Of a stretch of DNA of 64,000 nt, positions 17,688 to 25,937 are shown piece by piece. The translations under genes were made by a program, and so were the position numbers. Below the pieces are notes generated by a model. It did not search any database. It was not told the origin of the DNA and was given only the letters and a program-made list of their open reading frames with translations. The DNA is from Roseivirga ehrenbergii. GTDB taxonomy: Bacteria; Bacteroidota; Bacteroidia; Cytophagales; Cyclobacteriaceae. The stretch spans positions 434,001 to 498,000 of the forward strand of contig NZ_LQZQ01000045.1 in the NCBI RefSeq assembly GCF_001593005.1. Direction: 5' to 3'. Position 1 is the first letter of the stretch. Every line of letters starts with the position of its first letter.

Positions 17688-18818
17688 ATGAAGTTTAATT
17701 TAGCTGGAGTAGACAAACAATCTAAGGCCCGAGCAGGGGAAATAATCACAGATCATGGTGCAATAGAAACACCTATTTTTATGCCTGTGGGTACTGCAGG
17801 GTCGGTTAAAGCGGTTCATCAGCGCGAATTAAAAGATGATGTTCAGGCGCAAATCATTTTAGGAAATACTTATCATTTGTATTTAAGACCTGGCCTAGAT
17901 GTAATCGAGGCTGCTGGCGGTTTACACAAATTCAATGGCTGGGACAAACCGATTTTGACCGATAGCGGTGGTTATCAGGTTTATTCGCTTTCGGGTACCA
18001 GAAAAATAAAGGAAGAAGGGGTAACCTTCAAATCTCATATTGATGGCTCCAAACATATCTTTAGTCCAGAGGGAGTAATGGATATTCAGCGCACCATTGG
18101 AGCCGATATCATGATGGCTTTTGACGAATGCACGCCATATCCTTGCGATTACGAATACGCACGTAAGTCTATGGAAATGACACACCGTTGGCTCAAGCGC
18201 TGCTGCGATAGGTTTGATGCTACCGAAGGAAAATATGGTTATAGCCAAACGCTTTTTCCGATAGTGCAGGGGAGCACTTACAAAGATTTAAGAGTAAAAT
18301 CGGCAGAAACGATTGCATCGTATGAGCGTGAAGGGAATGCCATCGGAGGATTGTCTGTGGGGGAACCAGCAGAAATGATGTATGAGCATACCGAGATCGT
18401 CTGTGATATTCTACCTAAAGACAAACCACGTTATTTAATGGGAGTGGGAACACCCGAAAATATTTTGGAAGGAATTGCCTTAGGAGTAGATATGTTCGAT
18501 TGTGTTATGCCAACCAGAAATGCCCGTAACGGAATGCTATTTACCAGCGAAGGTATTTTGAACATGCGCAACGAAAAGTGGAAAAACGATCATAGCCCAA
18601 TTGACCGGAATTTGGGAGGCTATAATAGTACCTTTTACTCAAAAGCTTACTTAAGGCATTTGATTACCAGCAAAGAAATTTTAGGGGCGCAGATTGCCAG
18701 TATTCATAACCTAACTTTTTATTTATGGTTGGTTAAGGAAGCACGAAAACAGATATTAGCAGGCACGTTTGTTGATTGGAAAAACCGAATGGTCAAAAAA
18801 GTGACACAACGCCTCTAA
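17688..18818 (+). CDS. tgt: Tgt, tRNA-guanine transglycosylase
   Basis: 376 aa. It exchanges guanine-34 of GUN-anticodon tRNAs for preQ1. Conserved motifs are DSGGYQVYSL, MAFDECTPYP (general-base Asp region), IGGLSVGEP, YLMGVGTPENI and FDCVMPTRNARNG (nucleophile Asp region). In the C-terminal subdomain, where many bacterial Tgt enzymes carry a CxCxxC zinc site, this protein reads PIDRNLGGYNSTFYSKAYLRHL with no cysteines. The downstream ASIHNLTFYL His is kept. A queuosine-precursor transporter is encoded at 44.0 kb. The LptF/G gene follows with no gap. Confidence 0.95.
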   Translation: MKFNLAGVDKQSKARAGEIITDHGAIETPIFMPVGTAGSVKAVHQRELKDDVQAQIILGNTYHLYLRPGLDVIEAAGGLHKFNGWDKPILTDSGGYQVYSLSGTRKIKEEGVTFKSHIDGSKHIFSPEGVMDIQRTIGADIMMAFDECTPYPCDYEYARKSMEMTHRWLKRCCDRFDATEGKYGYSQTLFPIVQGSTYKDLRVKSAETIASYEREGNAIGGLSVGEPAEMMYEHTEIVCDILPKDKPRYLMGVGTPENILEGIALGVDMFDCVMPTRNARNGMLFTSEGILNMRNEKWKNDHSPIDRNLGGYNSTFYSKAYLRHLITSKEILGAQIASIHNLTFYLWLVKEARKQILAGTFVDWKNRMVKKVTQRL

Positions 18819-19901
18819 ATGAAAATACTGGACAAGTACATATTAACAAAGTTTCTCACAACTTTCCTTTTCGTAGTAGGTATTTTAGTAGCCATTGTGC
18901 TCATTCTTACTTTTTCAGAAAGGAATGAGAGCTTCATTAAAAATGAAGTGGGTACTTGGTTGATTATTAAGTACTTCCTCTATTTCGCCCCCTATATTGC
19001 CAATTTAATTACGCCCATTACAGTATTTATAGCAGCAGTATTTGTCACTTCAAAAATGGCCAGTCATACTGAGATTGTTGCTATTTTAGCCAGTGGAGTG
19101 AGTTACCCAAGAATGTTGAAGCCATTCTTAACTGGGGCGGTAATTATAGCCGTTATCAGTTTTGTTTTCACGGGTTGGATTATTCCAGAAGCCAATAAAT
19201 TCAGGGTGAAATTTGAACAACAATTCTTTGCCGATAAGCCCTATCAGTATACAGGTGAGGACGTTCATTTTAAAGTGAGCCCTACCACCTATGTTTATTT
19301 GCGCAGCTATAATAGTTACCGAAATTCTGGTAGAGATTTTACCCTTGAAGAGATTGTTGATAAAGAGATGCTGTATAAAATTTCGGCAGACGAGATTTTT
19401 TGGGATTCAACTTCTACCTCATGGGTTTTAAGAAAGTGGAATTTGAGAGAGTTTAACGAGGTAGATGAAGAATTCCAGTATCAGAGTGTAAATGATACTT
19501 TAATTAAAATAAACATGAGTCCCGATGATTTTTCTAGTCAAACCGGACTGCAAGAAACGCTTACCATTCCAGAGCTATACAGCTATATAGACGATCTGAA
19601 GCTAAAAGGAGCTGACAACATACCGATTTATCATATCGAAAAATTAATTCGGTTTATGTCTCCATTTACGGCCATAATTCTGACTTTTATTGGTGTGATT
19701 TTGTCGTCAAAAAAGACAAGGGGAGGGGTAGGTTTTCAGATTGCATTAGGATTTCTTTTGGCTTTTATTTACATACTTTTGTTTATCGCTACAAAGAGCA
19801 TTGCTGAGGCAGGTTCAATGGATGCGCTGCTTGCAGTTTGGATGCCCAATATTATTTTTGCTATGCTTGGTTTCTCTATCTATCGCTTTGTTCCTAAGTA
19901 A
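18819..19901 (+). CDS. LptF/LptG family permease
   Basis: 360 aa. Three N-terminal transmembrane helices, a periplasmic beta-jellyroll (about residues 130-265) and three C-terminal helices give the LptF/G layout of the lipopolysaccharide extraction ABC transporter. LILTFSERNESF and the C-terminal RFMSPFTAIILTFIGVILSSKK fit the family. It is fused head-to-tail with tgt (zero spacing) and overlaps the next gene by one base. Whether it is LptF or LptG cannot be told here. Confidence 0.88.
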   Translation: MKILDKYILTKFLTTFLFVVGILVAIVLILTFSERNESFIKNEVGTWLIIKYFLYFAPYIANLITPITVFIAAVFVTSKMASHTEIVAILASGVSYPRMLKPFLTGAVIIAVISFVFTGWIIPEANKFRVKFEQQFFADKPYQYTGEDVHFKVSPTTYVYLRSYNSYRNSGRDFTLEEIVDKEMLYKISADEIFWDSTSTSWVLRKWNLREFNEVDEEFQYQSVNDTLIKINMSPDDFSSQTGLQETLTIPELYSYIDDLKLKGADNIPIYHIEKLIRFMSPFTAIILTFIGVILSSKKTRGGVGFQIALGFLLAFIYILLFIATKSIAEAGSMDALLAVWMPNIIFAMLGFSIYRFVPK

Positions 19902-20821
19902 TGGAAGCCTCTCCTAAGGATTTTCTCAAACTCCATTTTATCGTTTTTCTATGGGGTTTCACCGCAATTCTGGGTAATGAAATGACCATTCCGGCTACCG
20001 ATGTAGTGATGTATCGCACCGCCTTGGCCAGTATAGTGTTGGCGGGTTTCATGTATTTTAAGTCAAAAACATTTCAGGTGAACCGAGTGGACATGATGCC
20101 ACTCGTACTTACGGGTTTTATCATTGCCATTCATTGGTTCTTGTTTTTTGAATCGGCCAGGGTATCGAACGTTTCGGTTTCTTTGGCAGGAATGGCCACC
20201 ACCACCTTTTGGACGAGCCTTATTGAACCACTTTTCAATAAAAGGAAGATCAGGATGTTTGAGGTAATTCTTGGTTTGGTGGTTATCAGTGGGCTTTACG
20301 TCATCTTTCGTTTCGAATTCAATAATGCTTTGGGCTTAGGCTTGGCGATGGCTTCGGCATTTATGGCTGCTCTTTTTTCGGTTTTGAATGGTAAAATGAC
20401 TCATAAGCTATCTCAATATACCATTACCTTTTACGAGATGGCTGCTGCAGCCATTGGAATAGCCATTTTTATTCCATTCTATAAATATTTCTTTTTGGCT
20501 GAAACTGCTACTTATGCCTTACCTACCACCAGAGATTGGGGACTGTTGCTAATTCTTTCTGTAGTTTGTACGGTATATGCCTTTTCTGCTTCTGTAGAGT
20601 TAATGAAGCGTATAACCGCATATGTGGTTAATCTTACCATTAATTTAGAACCGGTGTACGGAATCATATTGGCCGTTATTATTTATGGAGAAAATGAAGA
20701 AATGAGCGCAGGTTTTTACTACGGAACCCTCATCATTTTGGGTGCTGTTTTGAGTTATCCGGTGATTAGACGCAGCCAACGCAAAGCCCTAGAGCGCAAG
20801 AAAAAATTGGGTTTGGGTTAG
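19901..20821 (+). CDS. DMT-superfamily transporter (EamA)
   Basis: 306 aa with ten hydrophobic helices in two five-helix EamA repeats. The FLWGFTAILGNE segment opens the first repeat and NLEPVYGIILAVIIYGE closes the second. It is likely an inner-membrane metabolite exporter or importer of unknown substrate. Its ATG overlaps the stop of the LptF/G gene, so it belongs to the tgt transcript. Confidence 0.88.
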   Translation: MEASPKDFLKLHFIVFLWGFTAILGNEMTIPATDVVMYRTALASIVLAGFMYFKSKTFQVNRVDMMPLVLTGFIIAIHWFLFFESARVSNVSVSLAGMATTTFWTSLIEPLFNKRKIRMFEVILGLVVISGLYVIFRFEFNNALGLGLAMASAFMAALFSVLNGKMTHKLSQYTITFYEMAAAAIGIAIFIPFYKYFFLAETATYALPTTRDWGLLLILSVVCTVYAFSASVELMKRITAYVVNLTINLEPVYGIILAVIIYGENEEMSAGFYYGTLIILGAVLSYPVIRRSQRKALERKKKLGLG

Positions 20822-20887
20822 ATTTTAGAGGGATTAGTTGGGGCGTGGGTATTTTGGAAGAAATGAGACTTAGAGCCTTTTGGTTTG

Positions 20888-21355
20888 TCAGTCCCATATT
20901 TTTGGTCGATTAATTTTCATTGCTCTTAAATAGGAGAGAAATTGTCCTGCATGAACAGATTCGTGATACCCGATTCGCAATAAATATTGTCCAAGAATTT
21001 TCCTCTCTCCATTTGCGGGATGAATGATTTTAGTTTCATTTAATTCTGTTTCCGAAAATTGACGGATAGTTTCTAAAAAGGTTTTTCTATAGGGTTTGGC
21101 AAACTCAAGTTCGTCAGTAACGCTAATAAAAGGTCGATTTTCCCAAGGCGTTTTATAGTTTGTCATGCTCCCATTATTGATAATAATGTTCCATCCATAA
21201 TCGGCCTCTAAAACATGCCTGACCATTTCTATCGCAGTCATTGCTTTTTCATCAGGTTTCCAATTGTAATAATTTTCAGGAAGCCCTTTCCAAAGTTTGA
21301 TGCTTCTTCTTCTTATTTCTTCAAAGTTTAAAATGATAAGTTCGGATTGAGTCAT
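20888..21355 (-). CDS. DinB-family metalloprotein
   Basis: 155 aa four-helix bundle. Candidate metal-binding histidines are in VRHVLEADYGW (about residue 47) and GYHESVHAGQFLSYL near the C-terminus, the three-His pattern of DinB/YfiT proteins. Some relatives are thiol-dependent transferases. No substrate is suggested by the neighbours. Confidence 0.82.
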   Translation of the reverse strand: MTQSELIILNFEEIRRRSIKLWKGLPENYYNWKPDEKAMTAIEMVRHVLEADYGWNIIINNGSMTNYKTPWENRPFISVTDELEFAKPYRKTFLETIRQFSETELNETKIIHPANGERKILGQYLLRIGYHESVHAGQFLSYLRAMKINRPKIWD

Positions 21356-21651
21356 TTTCCTTATCGCAATTTTTTCGCTTACAATTTTTTGAAAGTTGCC
21401 ATGCCTGACAATAGTTAGTTATGCTTTATTTCAAAATTATGACTTGTGGCGAATTTTCCAATCGGGAGCCTATAGCTTCAGTTGTATGTTTGAATGTTTG
21501 GAAGAATTGCGTTACCACCTTTATAGGCTAATAATTAACGGAGTGATGCTGATAAATAGGGCTAGTCTGCAATGGGGTTCAGGCTCAAATCCCTACTATA
21601 AACGAAAATTATAATAAGGGATTTGCTTGATTCTAGCTTTGAAAATGTTTT
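21356..21651. other. Intergenic stretch without a supported gene
   Basis: A 296-base gap between DinB and the SDR operon. A short plus-strand frame is present but has no family resemblance and poor composition. No terminator or promoter is convincing. Confidence 0.5.
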
Positions 21652-22449
21652 TTAACCCTTGACTATCTTTTTTGTTTCAGCAATTAATAGCGCGATTTTT
21701 TCATCGTTATAGGCGTCAGTATGAGCATTGCTGAAAGCTTCTTGATCGTTGTCAAAATATTTACCGACACCACTGATATGGTCTTCGAATAGCGTTAGTT
21801 CGTATAAGATGTTAGAGCCTTTATCTGCTGGAGCCCAATGGCGGCCATAGGCTTCATTTGCCATTTTTGTATTCAACAAAGAGCCTGGGTTTACCGCAAC
21901 CGTCATTACCTCAGGGTACAATTTTGCGAAATAGAAACTCCACATTGTTAAGGCTAATTTACTTTGTGCGTAAGTTTCATGAATAGATGGCAGTTCCTTG
22001 CCATAAAGTGCCTGAATGGAAACCGTGGATTGAGCTGCTGAACTTACATTAATCAATTTGGGCGAGTTAGCTTCTTTCATCAAGGAAATCAAGCCGTTGG
22101 TTAAAACATACGGGGCAAAAAAATTGACAGCGAAGCGCATGTCTAAACCTTTATCATTTTTTTGAATGGGGCTTGTGAAAACTCCAGCATTATTGATAAT
22201 AACATCGATGGTGGAAACTTCTTGAGTTATTTCACCTACCATGTTTTTGACACTTTCTAAGTCTGAAAAATCTGAAATAAAGCTTAATATGTTTTTATTA
22301 TTTGAAACTGCCTTTATTTCAGAAACAGCTCGTTCTAGTTTTTCTTTTGTTCTTCCGTGTACTATAATTTGGTGCCCCTCTTTTGCTAACTGGATTGCTG
22401 CCAATTTGCCGATACCGTCAGTACTTCCTGTTATTAGAATGGTTTTCAT
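21652..22449 (-). CDS. Short-chain dehydrogenase/reductase
   Basis: 265 aa classical SDR. The NAD(P)-binding TGSTDGIGK sits at the N-terminus, NNAGVF follows, and YAQSKLAL carries the catalytic Tyr/Lys. A downstream [11 protein letters not shown] is also standard. The start overlaps the stop of the DUF4437 gene by four bases, placing it last in a three-gene operon with a quinone-oxidoreductase-like enzyme, probably under HxlR-type control. Confidence 0.9.
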   Translation of the reverse strand: MKTILITGSTDGIGKLAAIQLAKEGHQIIVHGRTKEKLERAVSEIKAVSNNKNILSFISDFSDLESVKNMVGEITQEVSTIDVIINNAGVFTSPIQKNDKGLDMRFAVNFFAPYVLTNGLISLMKEANSPKLINVSSAAQSTVSIQALYGKELPSIHETYAQSKLALTMWSFYFAKLYPEVMTVAVNPGSLLNTKMANEAYGRHWAPADKGSNILYELTLFEDHISGVGKYFDNDQEAFSNAHTDAYNDEKIALLIAETKKIVKG

Positions 22450-23300
22450 AGTGAATTGACTTTAAGTTTACCGTTTGTTCTCATATATAGGATTACTTCC
22501 TCTTCTGACTTTACCGTAATTTTATGATAAGTATCATTGGTTGACCCAAAATAGCTCCCTGAGTCTAATAATTTTTGCTCTTGATTTTGAGGCAATAGGT
22601 ACTGTATTACTCCGCTTATTACAACCGTATGGACTACAGTTCCTGTGGTTCTAATTTCGCCATTAAACCCTATTGGAAGCTTCACAAAAAGGCTCTTCAT
22701 TCCATCACTGTTTTCATTCCTTATAAGAAAATTGATTTTAGCTTCACTTTTTTTGTGAAGCCAGTTGGTCACTTCATTGTCGATCCATACCACATTTGAA
22801 GCGTCAATATTGATTGACCTTTCTCCGGTATCAAATGCCTCTGCTGGTGGGTTCACCAGATAGGGGCCATTACTTATTTCTACTAAGGCAATATTTTCTT
22901 CTCCTTTCGCAGCTGTAATATGTGATTCTCCATTTGATTGTGTCCAAAACGATCCATTCTTCATCCACATATTCTCTGCTTTTGGATCATCGTTATGAAT
23001 ACTCCCTTTTATCACTACAGCTCTGTAAGTGACATTATGAATATGTGGTGGGGAAGAAAAACCATTGGCGAATTTTGCTAAAAACCCTGTTGCTTCAGTT
23101 TCATTTCTATCGCCCCAAATGGTAGCAGCTAATGGACTCTGTTCCCCCCTTGTAGGGTTTAGCTTGTTCCATACGAGTTCCGAACTCAATATTACTTTAT
23201 TGGTTGGTTCGAAGGTTTTTTCAGAATTACTGAATTTGCTACAGGATTGAACTAAAACCAACATAGCAATTAACGTGAATTGAATTTTTCCTTTAATCAT
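22446..23300 (-). CDS. DUF4437 cupin lipoprotein
   Basis: 284 aa. The lipobox LVLVQSC (about residues 14-20) predicts a lipoprotein. Two cupin-like halves follow. The first shows [21 protein letters not shown], with the usual metal-binding His pair and Glu replaced in part, and the second contains [18 protein letters not shown]. This is the DUF4437 family, of uncertain function. It overlaps both neighbours by four bases, so the three genes are tightly coupled. Confidence 0.8.
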   Translation of the reverse strand: MIKGKIQFTLIAMLVLVQSCSKFSNSEKTFEPTNKVILSSELVWNKLNPTRGEQSPLAATIWGDRNETEATGFLAKFANGFSSPPHIHNVTYRAVVIKGSIHNDDPKAENMWMKNGSFWTQSNGESHITAAKGEENIALVEISNGPYLVNPPAEAFDTGERSINIDASNVVWIDNEVTNWLHKKSEAKINFLIRNENSDGMKSLFVKLPIGFNGEIRTTGTVVHTVVISGVIQYLLPQNQEQKLLDSGSYFGSTNDTYHKITVKSEEEVILYMRTNGKLKVNSL

Positions 23301-24292
23301 ACTAGTCCAGTTTCTACTACTACTTTACCAATTGCGTTTCCACTTTCAAGTCTTTTATATGCATCGCCCACATTGTCTAAGGAAAAGACTTCTTCATCAA
23401 GTATAGGTTGAAGTTTTCCAGCTTCAATTATTTTTGTTAGTTCACCTAAGATTTCTCCATGCTTTTCTCTGCGGAAATCATGTATCATTGGGATGAGCAT
23501 AAATACTACATGCAAAGACAATCCTTTAAAATGTACAGGACTTAGGTCGAGTTCGAGTAAAGAAACCGTGGTAGCAATTTGACCATTGAGTGCAGCGGCA
23601 TCAAAGGAGTTGAGCAAGTTTTTTCCACCTACTGAATCGAAAATCACATCGAACCCAGTATTATTAGTGTACTTATTTACATATTCTTGTACTGTTTCTT
23701 TGGTAAAGTCAATAGGAATGGCGCCCAAACTTTTAATCACTTCTAGCTGCTTTTGGCCAGCTCCCGTGGAGTATACTTTAGCACCAAAAGAATGAGCCAG
23801 CTGAACTGCCACATGACCTACACCGCCAGCCCCTCCTTGTACTAGTACTTTTTGACCACTTGTAATGTTCGTACGAGTCAACCCTTCATACGCAGTGATT
23901 CCAACTAAAGGTATTGCAGCAGCTGCCCTCATGCTTAAATTTTTGGGTTTACGGGCTATCAATTTTACATCTGCAGCAATATATTCGGCTAAAGAACCAG
24001 GCAAGGTTCCTAATCCTCCTGCACAGCCATACACCTCATCACCCACTTTAAACTCAGTTACTTCAGCTCCTATGTCCTCAATAGTTCCGGCAAAGTCCAT
24101 TCCTAAAATGGCTGGATTGGCTGGGGAAAATGGTAATTCTGTACCCATGTTTTTAATCATGGTATCTACAGTATTGATACTTGAAGCAGAAATTCTGATT
24201 AATACTTGGTTAGTATTTAAAGTTGGAGTTTCTACTTGAGATGCTTCAAAATTAGTTGTAGCACCATAGTCCTTTAATAACATTGCTTTCAT
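23297..24292 (-). CDS. NADPH:quinone-oxidoreductase-like MDR enzyme
   Basis: 331 aa medium-chain dehydrogenase/reductase without catalytic zinc cysteines. The Rossmann motif is [18 protein letters not shown] (about residues 150-167), and the N-terminal GroES-like part contains [14 protein letters not shown]. It probably reduces quinones or enals with NADPH. It is the first gene of the operon, divergent from an HxlR regulator across 91 bases that hold operator-like repeats. Confidence 0.88.
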   Translation of the reverse strand: MKAMLLKDYGATTNFEASQVETPTLNTNQVLIRISASSINTVDTMIKNMGTELPFSPANPAILGMDFAGTIEDIGAEVTEFKVGDEVYGCAGGLGTLPGSLAEYIAADVKLIARKPKNLSMRAAAAIPLVGITAYEGLTRTNITSGQKVLVQGGAGGVGHVAVQLAHSFGAKVYSTGAGQKQLEVIKSLGAIPIDFTKETVQEYVNKYTNNTGFDVIFDSVGGKNLLNSFDAAALNGQIATTVSLLELDLSPVHFKGLSLHVVFMLIPMIHDFRREKHGEILGELTKIIEAGKLQPILDEEVFSLDNVGDAYKRLESGNAIGKVVVETGLV

Positions 24293-24305
24293 GACGTTTA
24301 TTTAT

Positions 24306-24322
24306 ACTATAAAAATTATAGT
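24306..24322. promoter_or_regulatory. Inverted repeat, candidate HxlR operator 1
   Basis: ACTATAA and TTATAGT form a perfect 7-base inverted repeat with a 3-base spacer, located between the divergent oxidoreductase and hxlR genes. It begins 13 bases upstream of the oxidoreductase start codon, a good position for repression. Confidence 0.55.
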
Positions 24323-24352
24323 TGCAAACCTAAGTATAGTACTCTACCTTTG
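24322..24352 (+). promoter_or_regulatory. hxlR promoter with embedded operator 2
   Basis: A TTG (24322-24324) and TACCTTTG (24345-24352, exact TAnnTTTG) are separated by 20 bases, the Bacteroidota -33/-7 arrangement. Between them lies AGTATAGTACT (24333-24343), an imperfect palindrome sharing the TATAGT core with the inverted repeat just upstream. Binding there would block this promoter, suggesting autoregulation. Confidence 0.6.
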
Positions 24353-24383
24353 CAATAACGGTCAAAAATGATAGTACAGATAT

Positions 24384-24740
24384 ATGGAAAAATTAGTACA
24401 GAAAAAGCTGAAGTTTAGGGGTAATGAATACCCATGTTGTGCGAGCCTTACTATGGGTATAATTGGAGGGAAGTGGAAGACTGTTATTTTGTATCATTTG
24501 ATGGATAAAACCCTTCGATACAATGAATTGAGAAAGGAAATGCCTACGGTAACCGAAAGAACATTGAGTTTACAGCTTAAAGCACTTGAAGAAGATGGAT
24601 TGATCGTTAGAAGAGTATATACTTCAAAACCTCCTTTGAAAGTTGATTATTCGTTAACTGATTTTGGTAAAACTTTAATTCCCTTAATTCAATCTATTGC
24701 TGATTGGGGTGACTTAGTTGCGGAAAAATATTCGAGGTAG
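24384..24740 (+). CDS. HxlR-family transcriptional regulator
   Basis: 118 aa winged helix-turn-helix. The family opening YPCCASLTMGIIGGKWK contains Cys18-Cys19. LRYNELRKEMPTVTERTLSLQLKALEEDGLI is the DNA-binding part. Several HxlR proteins (YodB, QorR, HypR) sense quinones, diamide or aldehydes through a conserved N-terminal Cys and repress oxidoreductases. The divergent operon here encodes just such an enzyme, so redox or electrophile sensing is a reasonable inference. Confidence 0.9.
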   Translation: MEKLVQKKLKFRGNEYPCCASLTMGIIGGKWKTVILYHLMDKTLRYNELRKEMPTVTERTLSLQLKALEEDGLIVRRVYTSKPPLKVDYSLTDFGKTLIPLIQSIADWGDLVAEKYSR

Positions 24741-24881
24741 CATTTCTCCGCTAGTCTTAATTGCTCGCTCGTATCTTGATCCCATCATAATAAAGTGTAA
24801 CTTTTATTAAGTTGAGATATGGAAAGAGTTAAAAGGTGATAAGACAGTACCTACGATGAGAATAGACGAAATTAGTTCCAT

Positions 24882-25787
24882 TTACTGAAACAGCGATTTC
24901 CACAAATCAACAATAACCGTATTCGGTAACCAAGAAGTAATGTCTGTAAATGAGTTGTTAAAACCAGTAGCAGCTACTTTTCCAGTGCCTATTTCGCCTA
25001 GAAAAGCCTTTTCGCTTAATGGTTTTAAGCTGCCGTTTTCATCAAGTCGAATAGGAATGATTTCGTCAAAGTATTTCAAGGTGAATGCTTCCGATTTAGC
25101 GAACTCATGTCCTTGGCCGGGTTCTTCTGCAAAAATCCATTTGGCGCCAAACCTGCGGTTGACGGAATAAATGCCCTTTACAATGTTATTGCGATATGGA
25201 TTATCAATTTCACCTGTGAGGAAAACGCCCGGCACTGCCCGTGTGGCTTCAGAAGCTAATGCGGTGTAGTAAACACCGCCCTTATTCACGATAAACGTAA
25301 TGACCCTTTCTGGCTTCCAGCAAGCAAATTCATAGTTGAATTCACCACCAGCCGACATGCCCCATAAAGCAAATGGGACAGTATTCAGTTCGGGGTGACC
25401 ACTTTTTGTTGCCAATTGGCTCAGTACGTCTAGCATGGCCTGACCCGTTCCGTTTTTTACATCGGCATATTGCTCAATGGCCATGTTCGGACTGCGTTTG
25501 TCCTTAATGTCTGCCGCCAAGATGGCCATGTTGTGCTTCTTGGCCAAGGCTTGCCACTCCGGTTGGTTCACCATATCACGACCATTGCCATTCGAGCCGG
25601 GAACCATCACGATTATTCCTCTTACTTTTTGAATGTCCTTTCCAATCCATAAGCGAAAAGCTGCTTTTTGGAAGTTGTTTCCATTCATTACACTGTCTTC
25701 AAGAATGGTTTGTCCATTGGCGAATGAGAAACTGAGAAGTAATAAGCTGAAAATGATAAAGTTTTGAGTAATCTTCCTTTTGGTCAT
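24882..25787 (-). CDS. Exported alpha/beta-hydrolase
   Basis: 301 aa with a signal peptide ending SFANGQ. The hydrolase fold is shown by GIIVMVPGSNGNGRD (oxyanion region), the nucleophile elbow ALWGMSAGGEFNYEF and the late EPGQGHEFAKSE with the catalytic His. It is probably a periplasmic esterase or peptidase-like hydrolase of unknown substrate, transcribed alone and divergent from the M1 peptidase. Confidence 0.8.
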   Translation of the reverse strand: MTKRKITQNFIIFSLLLLSFSFANGQTILEDSVMNGNNFQKAAFRLWIGKDIQKVRGIIVMVPGSNGNGRDMVNQPEWQALAKKHNMAILAADIKDKRSPNMAIEQYADVKNGTGQAMLDVLSQLATKSGHPELNTVPFALWGMSAGGEFNYEFACWKPERVITFIVNKGGVYYTALASEATRAVPGVFLTGEIDNPYRNNIVKGIYSVNRRFGAKWIFAEEPGQGHEFAKSEAFTLKYFDEIIPIRLDENGSLKPLSEKAFLGEIGTGKVAATGFNNSFTDITSWLPNTVIVDLWKSLFQ

Positions 25788-25937
25788 ATTGCTATTGTTT
25801 ATCCCTAATTTAGTAAGCCATACGGATTTTAAAAATTGAAGCCACTAAACAAAGATCATTTTTGTCTGTCGTGTTTCGCAGTTATATTGTGCTTTATTAA
25901 GCAATTTGTTATCTCATTTTTTATAAAAACTCATACA

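Noticed and set aside
21396-21614. 72-codon plus-strand frame between DinB and the SDR operon, with a T-arm-like stretch near 21575
   Set aside because: No homology, and the T-arm resemblance lacks acceptor and D-arm partners. Considered as a tRNA or tmRNA remnant and dropped.
23586-24239. Long plus-strand frames opposite the quinone-oxidoreductase gene
   Set aside because: They mirror a well-supported gene on the other strand and have no family features.
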